NCBI GenBank assembly: GCA_030838815.1
Contig: JAUZEX010000483.1
Coordinates: forward strand, 1 to 8,928
Length of the DNA: 8,928 nucleotides
Source of the DNA: Actinomycetota bacterium
Lineage (GTDB): Bacteria > Actinomycetota > Acidimicrobiia > IMCC26256 > BP-133
Direction: 5' to 3'
Shown here: positions 4,914 to 8,928 of the stretch, in pieces
How positions within the stretch are numbered: position 1 is the stretch's first letter
How the letters are laid out: the number at the start of each line of letters is the position of its first letter
Notes under the pieces: generated by a model
What the model saw: only the letters and a program-made list of their open reading frames with translations
What the model was told of the DNA's origin: nothing
The model's database searches: none
Program-made: the position numbers and the translations under genes

Positions 4914-7900
4914 CTAGTACCGGCCGGCCCCCGCCCGGAGCTGCTCCGGGGCGGGAGCTTGCGGCGGCGCCGGGGCGGCCGGGGGGACCGGCACCTCCCG
5001 CAGGAGGTCGGTGTCGACCCGGCGGTGGGACGGGATGACGCTGACGTAGGGCGCCAGCGCGACCGGGCCGTCCCGGTGCCCGAGGAGGGCCGATGCCCGG
5101 CCGGGCTGGTTGTCCTGGATGCGGACCTCGAAGGTGCCGGGATGGGCGGCCAGGGCTGGCGTCGGGAGGACCAGCTGCTCCCAGAAGCGGCCGTTGACGA
5201 CCACGCCGAGGCCGGCGGCCGATACGAGCCCCCGGGTCAGGGCCGGGACCGGGAGCCCACCGGCTTCGATCAGCGGCTTCCGTTCGCCCTGGCGGCCCCG
5301 GTGGGGATTGAACAGCCCGCCACCGGAGGCGGCGACGGCGGCCAGGAAGCTCTGCCCGTCCGCCGTGTCGACGATGTCGAACGTCTCCGCGTCGTCCAGG
5401 GGGGAGTGGACCATCACCTGCCAGCCTTCGCAGACGTCGGCCGCCGACCGGAGATTGTCGATGTGCCGGCAGGCCGGGTGGTTCATCTGCCGGGACGAGT
5501 AGTGGGAGTCGACCTGGAACGAGTGGCCCATCACGTCGCTGCCGTGGCGGGGAAGCATGGCCGGCGGCCAGTCGATCCGTTGCCAGGTGGTGAGCTCGAA
5601 CGCCCGCTCGCTCAGGTGCACGCTGGCCGGGCGCAGCGGGTTGAGCGGCAGGGTGAGGAACGACAGCGTGCCCTCGGCGTTGCCGTGGGGCTTGAGGTCG
5701 AAGGTGAACGAGGCCCGGCCGGTGGCCACGCCGAACGGCGGCAGCTGCCGGGGGTCGGTGGCCGGCGGGGCTCCCGGCGGACGGGCGCCGGCCAGCGCCT
5801 GGCGCAGCCGGGCGGCCAGATCCTGGGGTTGGGCCGGCGCCTTCCCGCCGCCGACGTCGCCGAGCGGGGGCAGCTCCATCGTGCCCTGGGGGGTGAGGAG
5901 GGCGATCCGGGTCTCCCGGCCGACGGTGACGACGACGGCCACCAGGGCGTCGTCGATCGTGTAGCCGAAGTCGAGCTGCATCGTGCCCCGGTAGTTCGGG
6001 GTGGTGAGGGCGAACGGGTAGGTGCTCGCCCCGACCAGCGACGTGGGCTGGTGCTCGGCGTCGAGGCCCTTGTAAGTGGCCAGCGTCCCCTCGGGATCGC
6101 CGGCGGCGCCGGCCGACTGGAACGACCAGGCCGGCGCCAGGTGGAGACCGAGGCCGTCGAGCGCCGGCTGGAGCTTTTCGAGCGAGACGGCCGAGCCGTG
6201 CTGCAGGTCGTTGTGGGCCAGGAGGTCGACGTAGCGGCTGGTGACGGCGGTGCCGGGCGACTTCTTGGTGAAGTCGAAGACGATGCCCATCTCACCGGCC
6301 GGCGTCGAGACCATGTAGCGGGCCGTGGTCCGGTCGTAGCGCACCGACCCCGCGCCGAAGCGCTGCTCCAGCCAGGCCTGATGGCATGGCGTCCCGGTGG
6401 GCCAGTGGTCCTGGATCCGTTCCGGACAGGGGTTGGGCAGGACCAGGGCGTCGAAGTTCAGGTAGCTGGCCTCGCCCAGGTCCCGGGCTTTTTGCGTGGC
6501 CTTCCCGCCGTCGGACGCCGGGAGGTCCTCCGTCACCGGCGCGCCGTAGTCGGAGAACTGCCGCATGACGAAGTAGGCCGGCGGCACGTTGGGGAAGTGG
6601 ACCAGCCCGTCCGGCCCGCTGACGCCGGCCAGGAGCGGTTCGTGGACGGGGTCGATGGGCAGCACCATGAGCGGCCCGTCGAGCAGGCCGAGCCCGGGCG
6701 GGAGGGCGGGCAGGAGGGCGAAGGTGAGGTCCTCGGCCGGCGTGTCGTGGATGTAGAAGTTGAAGGCGGTGAGCGAGAGCCCTTCGACGAGGCAGAGGGG
6801 GAGGTCCTCGACCAGGCCGGTGGAGGCGGCCGCGTTGCCCGCCAAGGGGATGTGGACGTAGCCGCACCACGCCCCCGGCGCCCACGGGTTGTCCCCGGGG
6901 ACGAGCGACAGGCGGAGGCCGTCCGGCGTGGCGGTCACCACCGGTGCGGGGCGGGCCTCGCCGCCGGCGGCGGTGAGCGCCTCCCGCTTCCCCGAGGCGG
7001 CGGTGGTGATCCGCTCGGTCAGGGACGGTCCGGCGGGACCGGCGAGCCGGCCGCCCAGGACCTTGACCTCGGCGGCCCAGGGGTGACCGGCGGCGGGCTC
7101 GGGGCCGAGGTCGGCAGGGCCGGCCACCAGGGGGCGCTGCCGGGCGAGGTCTCCCCGGGGCGCCTCGGCCAGCCGGCCGGCTCCCTGGCGCCAGGCCGGA
7201 ACACCGGCCAGCGGGACGGCGGCGGCGGTGAGGATGCCCCGCAGGGTGGCGCCGTCGACGACGCCGTCGCGGTGGAGCTGGGCGGCGGTGGCGGCGACCG
7301 CCGCCGCGGCGGGAATGGTCGACCCGACGAGGGCGGGACGACCGCCGGCGGCGGGGACGGGCAGGTCGAGCACCGGGGCCGGGCCGGGTGGGGCGCCCAG
7401 GTCGAGGAGCCCGGCCAGCGCCGAACCGTCGGGCACGAGGCCGGCGATGCCGGCCGGGGCGACGAGGTCGGGCTTGACCCGTCCGAACACGGACGGCCCG
7501 CCGGCACTGGCCGCGGCGACGCCGTCGCGGTCGGCGGCGCCGACGGTGACGACCTCCGGGAGGCCGGCGACGCCGAGCACCGACTGGGGCCCGGGGCCGA
7601 GGTCGCCGGCGGGGGCGACGACGGCGATGCCGACCTTGGCCAGGGCGGCGGCGTCGTCCCGCAACGTGGCCCACCCGTCGGCCAGCTCGGCCGCGATCCG
7701 CTCGGACGCGCTGGCGTTCTGCCCGGCGGCGTTCTGCCCGGCGGCGGGCGGCTCGGCGAGGCCTGCGGCCATGGGGTCGAGCAGGGCGGCGGGCGGGAAG
7801 GCGAGGACCACGGCGTCGAGGTCCTTGGCGTTGTCGCGGGCCCAGTGGAGGGCGTCGCCGACGGCGGCCCGGCTCACCTTGCCCTTGCGGTACACGTCGA

Positions 7901-8354
7901 CGGCGGTCACGTGGGCCTTGGGCGCCACCTGGAAGAGCACGGAGGCGGCGTAGGTACCGAGCCCGACGGCGTCTTCGTCGCCGCTGGGGCGGGCGAGTTG
8001 CTTGGCGTAGCCCTCACCGAACGTCGCGTGGTCGGCGCCCGAGGAGACAACCAGGATCCGGACGTCGCCCGGCACCCGGAGCCGGCCGAGACCGGCCGGC
8101 GCCAGCAACTCGGTGCCTCCCAGGGCCCGGCCCAGGAGACCTCCCAGGGACAGGCCCAGCCCGCCCGGGTCGGGAGCCGGGTCGGAGCCGGCGGCGGCGG
8201 AGTTGGGAGCCGCTGGAGCGCCGTCGGCCACGGCGCCGGCCGCGCCGGCGAGCAGGAAGCCGGCGGTGAGCGCGGCCAGGAAGCGCTGCCTGCCTTGGGG
8301 GAGGCTCGTGAAACCCCGGAGCCTGCGGCTCCGTCGGTTGCGGGGCAACGCCAT
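4914..8354 (-). CDS. Exported 1146-aa protein: catalytically degenerate subtilisin-like (S8) domain plus long unassigned region
   Basis: The basic N-terminus (RNRRSRRLR) and a hydrophobic core (about 25-42, AALTAGFLLAGAAGAVA) form a signal peptide. Residues about 96-400 follow the S8 order: strand VRILVVSSG (98-106), LGTYAAS (132-138) followed by VAPKAHVTAVDVY (143-155), AVVAPAGDLG (244-253), VITVG-like VVTVGAADRDG (268-278), GRVKPDLVAP (291-300), GSTIPAAAAVAATAAQL (344-360) and QGAGRL (390-395). The catalytic positions are replaced: Asp by Ser104, His by Leu132, oxyanion Asn by Asp251 and Ser by Thr346, so no protease activity is expected. Residues about 420-1146 match no family I know. About 562-597 (HFPNVPPAYFV) resembles a carboxypeptidase-regulatory-like beta sandwich, weakly. 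Six Cys (497, 521, 643, 657, 962, 975) all lie in this part and could form disulfides. The C-terminus is Pro/Ala-rich (1121-1137). No membrane anchor is seen. GGAGGT 6 nt before the ATG supports the start. Its role is unknown, perhaps binding or scaffolding outside the cell. Confidence 0.9.
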   Translation of the reverse strand: MALPRNRRSRRLRGFTSLPQGRQRFLAALTAGFLLAGAAGAVADGAPAAPNSAAAGSDPAPDPGGLGLSLGGLLGRALGGTELLAPAGLGRLRVPGDVRILVVSSGADHATFGEGYAKQLARPSGDEDAVGLGTYAASVLFQVAPKAHVTAVDVYRKGKVSRAAVGDALHWARDNAKDLDAVVLAFPPAALLDPMAAGLAEPPAAGQNAAGQNASASERIAAELADGWATLRDDAAALAKVGIAVVAPAGDLGPGPQSVLGVAGLPEVVTVGAADRDGVAAASAGGPSVFGRVKPDLVAPAGIAGLVPDGSALAGLLDLGAPPGPAPVLDLPVPAAGGRPALVGSTIPAAAAVAATAAQLHRDGVVDGATLRGILTAAAVPLAGVPAWRQGAGRLAEAPRGDLARQRPLVAGPADLGPEPAAGHPWAAEVKVLGGRLAGPAGPSLTERITTAASGKREALTAAGGEARPAPVVTATPDGLRLSLVPGDNPWAPGAWCGYVHIPLAGNAAASTGLVEDLPLCLVEGLSLTAFNFYIHDTPAEDLTFALLPALPPGLGLLDGPLMVLPIDPVHEPLLAGVSGPDGLVHFPNVPPAYFVMRQFSDYGAPVTEDLPASDGGKATQKARDLGEASYLNFDALVLPNPCPERIQDHWPTGTPCHQAWLEQRFGAGSVRYDRTTARYMVSTPAGEMGIVFDFTKKSPGTAVTSRYVDLLAHNDLQHGSAVSLEKLQPALDGLGLHLAPAWSFQSAGAAGDPEGTLATYKGLDAEHQPTSLVGASTYPFALTTPNYRGTMQLDFGYTIDDALVAVVVTVGRETRIALLTPQGTMELPPLGDVGGGKAPAQPQDLAARLRQALAGARPPGAPPATDPRQLPPFGVATGRASFTFDLKPHGNAEGTLSFLTLPLNPLRPASVHLSERAFELTTWQRIDWPPAMLPRHGSDVMGHSFQVDSHYSSRQMNHPACRHIDNLRSAADVCEGWQVMVHSPLDDAETFDIVDTADGQSFLAAVAASGGGLFNPHRGRQGERKPLIEAGGLPVPALTRGLVSAAGLGVVVNGRFWEQLVLPTPALAAHPGTFEVRIQDNQPGRASALLGHRDGPVALAPYVSVIPSHRRVDTDLLREVPVPPAAPAPPQAPAPEQLRAGAGRY
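7714..7743. repeat. 15-bp tandem duplication inside the degenerate subtilase gene
   Basis: GCGTTCTGCCCGGCG occurs at 7714-7728 and again at 7729-7743 with no difference. It encodes the doubled pentapeptide AAGQN AAGQN (residues about 204-213), in a loop between the second and third conserved S8 blocks. It keeps the frame and looks like a recent slippage event. Confidence 0.85.
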
Positions 8355-8360
8355 CGGGGC

Positions 8361-8366
8361 ACCTCC
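8361..8366 (-). promoter_or_regulatory. Shine-Dalgarno of the large exported protein gene
   Basis: GGAGGT on the minus strand, 6 nt before the ATG at 8354. This is strong and well spaced and fixes the start. Further upstream on the same strand TAAGCT (8391-8396) fits TANNNT and would give a leader of about 30 nt, but no -35 accompanies it. Confidence 0.75.
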
Positions 8367-8422
8367 GGCTGGCAGAAATTGGTCAAGGGGAGCTTACGGA
8401 TAGGAAGCGGCCGCCGGTGGCT

Positions 8423-8451
8423 TTATCCGGCCCGGACGCGGCGGCTATGAC
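8423..8451 (+). promoter_or_regulatory. Possible promoter of the metallo-hydrolase gene
   Basis: TTATCC (8423-8428) and TATGAC (8446-8451) are separated by 17 bp and would start transcription about 20 nt before the ATG, just ahead of the ribosome-binding site. The -35 matches consensus at only about three positions and the -10 at four, so this is a weak candidate. The rest of the 124-bp divergent region (8355-8478) shows only the two ribosome-binding sites and GC-rich partial palindromes. Confidence 0.22.
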
Positions 8452-8464
8452 TGGGGGCCTGCAC

Positions 8465-8471
8465 GGGGAGG
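8465..8471 (+). promoter_or_regulatory. Shine-Dalgarno of the metallo-hydrolase gene
   Basis: GGGGAGG lies 7 nt before the ATG at 8479 and supports that start. Confidence 0.7.
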
Positions 8472-8478
8472 CGACACC

Positions 8479-8928
8479 ATGTTCTTCCGCCAGTACGAGC
8501 TCGGATGCCTGTCGCTGTTCAGTTACCTGATCGGCGACGAGTCGACCGGCCGGGCCGTGGTCGTCGACCCCCAGCGCGACATCTCGCAGTACCTGGCCGA
8601 CGCCGAGGCCCGGGGCCTCGGGATCGAACGGGTGATCGAGACCCACTTCCACGCCGACTTCCTCTCCGGCCACCTCGAGCTGGCCGCCGCCACCGGTGCC
8701 GTCATCAGCTACGGGGAGGCGGCCCGGACCGAGTTCGCCATGGACCCCCTGGCCCACGGGCAGCGGCTCTCCCTGGGCGAGGTGTCGCTGGAGGTGCGGG
8801 CCACACCGGGTCACACGCCGGAGTCGATCTCGGTGGTCGTCTCCGAGCGCCCCGGCGACGAGCCGTGGGGCGTCCTCACCGGCGACACGCTGTTCATCGG
8901 CGACGTCGGCCGCCCCGACCTCCTCTCG
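8479..8928 (+). CDS. Metallo-beta-lactamase-fold hydrolase, persulfide-dioxygenase (ETHE1)-like, N-terminal part (cut by window edge)
   Basis: The first 150 residues are present; the gene runs off the right end. The metal motif THFHADFLSGH gives His56, His58, Asp60 and His65; TPGHTPES gives His112, and TGDTLFIGDVGRPDLL gives Asp136. The N-terminus (MFFRQYELGCLSLFSYLIGD) and the GDVGRPDLL stretch are typical of the branch that includes persulfide dioxygenases, which oxidise glutathione or other low-molecular-weight persulfide to sulfite using mononuclear iron, and of MBL proteins fused to rhodanese domains. Whether a rhodanese domain follows cannot be seen. A general MBL hydrolase of another specificity is the alternative. 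The start is supported by GGGGAGG 7 nt upstream. It is transcribed divergently from the large exported protein, with no evident functional link. Confidence 0.9.
   Translation, partial: MFFRQYELGCLSLFSYLIGDESTGRAVVVDPQRDISQYLADAEARGLGIERVIETHFHADFLSGHLELAAATGAVISYGEAARTEFAMDPLAHGQRLSLGEVSLEVRATPGHTPESISVVVSERPGDEPWGVLTGDTLFIGDVGRPDLLS

Noticed and set aside
8325..8354. Twin-arginine export signal in the large exported protein
   Set aside because: Paired arginines are present (NRRSRRLRGF), but the residues after them do not fit the RRxFLK pattern, so an ordinary Sec signal is as likely.
8410..8445. Inverted repeat GCCGCC/GGCGGC in the divergent intergenic region
   Set aside because: Only 6 bp of pure G/C with a 24-nt loop, expected by chance at this base composition.
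4908..8450. Plus-strand open frame of 1180 codons covering the whole exported-protein gene
   Set aside because: It is a GC-driven shadow: composition is almost only Gly, Arg, Val, Asp, Glu and Ala, there is no recognisable domain, and the opposite strand has a signal peptide, S8 blocks and a good Shine-Dalgarno sequence.

Overview
The window is about 70% or more GC, with GTG and TTG starts as well as ATG, frequent TGA stops, short overlaps between genes and two candidate leaderless promoters. This suggests a high-GC actinobacterium. An acidimicrobial-type lineage is a guess from overall protein style and cannot be settled from the sequence alone.

Layout from left to right. (1) The 5' part of a minus-strand DegT/DnrJ/EryC1/StrS aminotransferase runs off the left edge. 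(2) A 368-bp divergent intergenic region (407-774) holds three copies of a 50-bp imperfect-palindrome repeat, a 17-bp GC-rich tandem repeat, and a TANNNT -10 element exactly 7 nt before the start codon of each flanking gene. (3) A plus-strand operon follows: type B carboxylesterase, sensor histidine kinase (HisKA_3/NarL class) and NarL/LuxR-type response regulator. Stop and start codons overlap at both junctions. (4) Only 12 bp beyond the regulator stop, two minus-strand genes end tail-to-tail with it. One is a small secreted, low-complexity protein with an internal duplication. Upstream of it is a 1146-aa exported protein whose N-terminal third is clearly a subtilisin-like (S8) scaffold in which all four catalytic positions are replaced. 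Its C-terminal ~720 residues match nothing I recognise. (5) A 124-bp divergent region separates it from a plus-strand metallo-beta-lactamase-fold gene of the persulfide-dioxygenase type, cut by the right edge.

The esterase, kinase and regulator are very likely co-expressed, and the kinase/regulator pair should form one phosphorelay. Its signal and targets are unknown; the esterase and the neighbouring exported proteins are only candidates by proximity. The two minus-strand exported proteins may be co-transcribed (85-bp gap). The most unusual items are the catalytically dead subtilase with its large novel extension, and the repeat cluster upstream of the two apparently leaderless genes.
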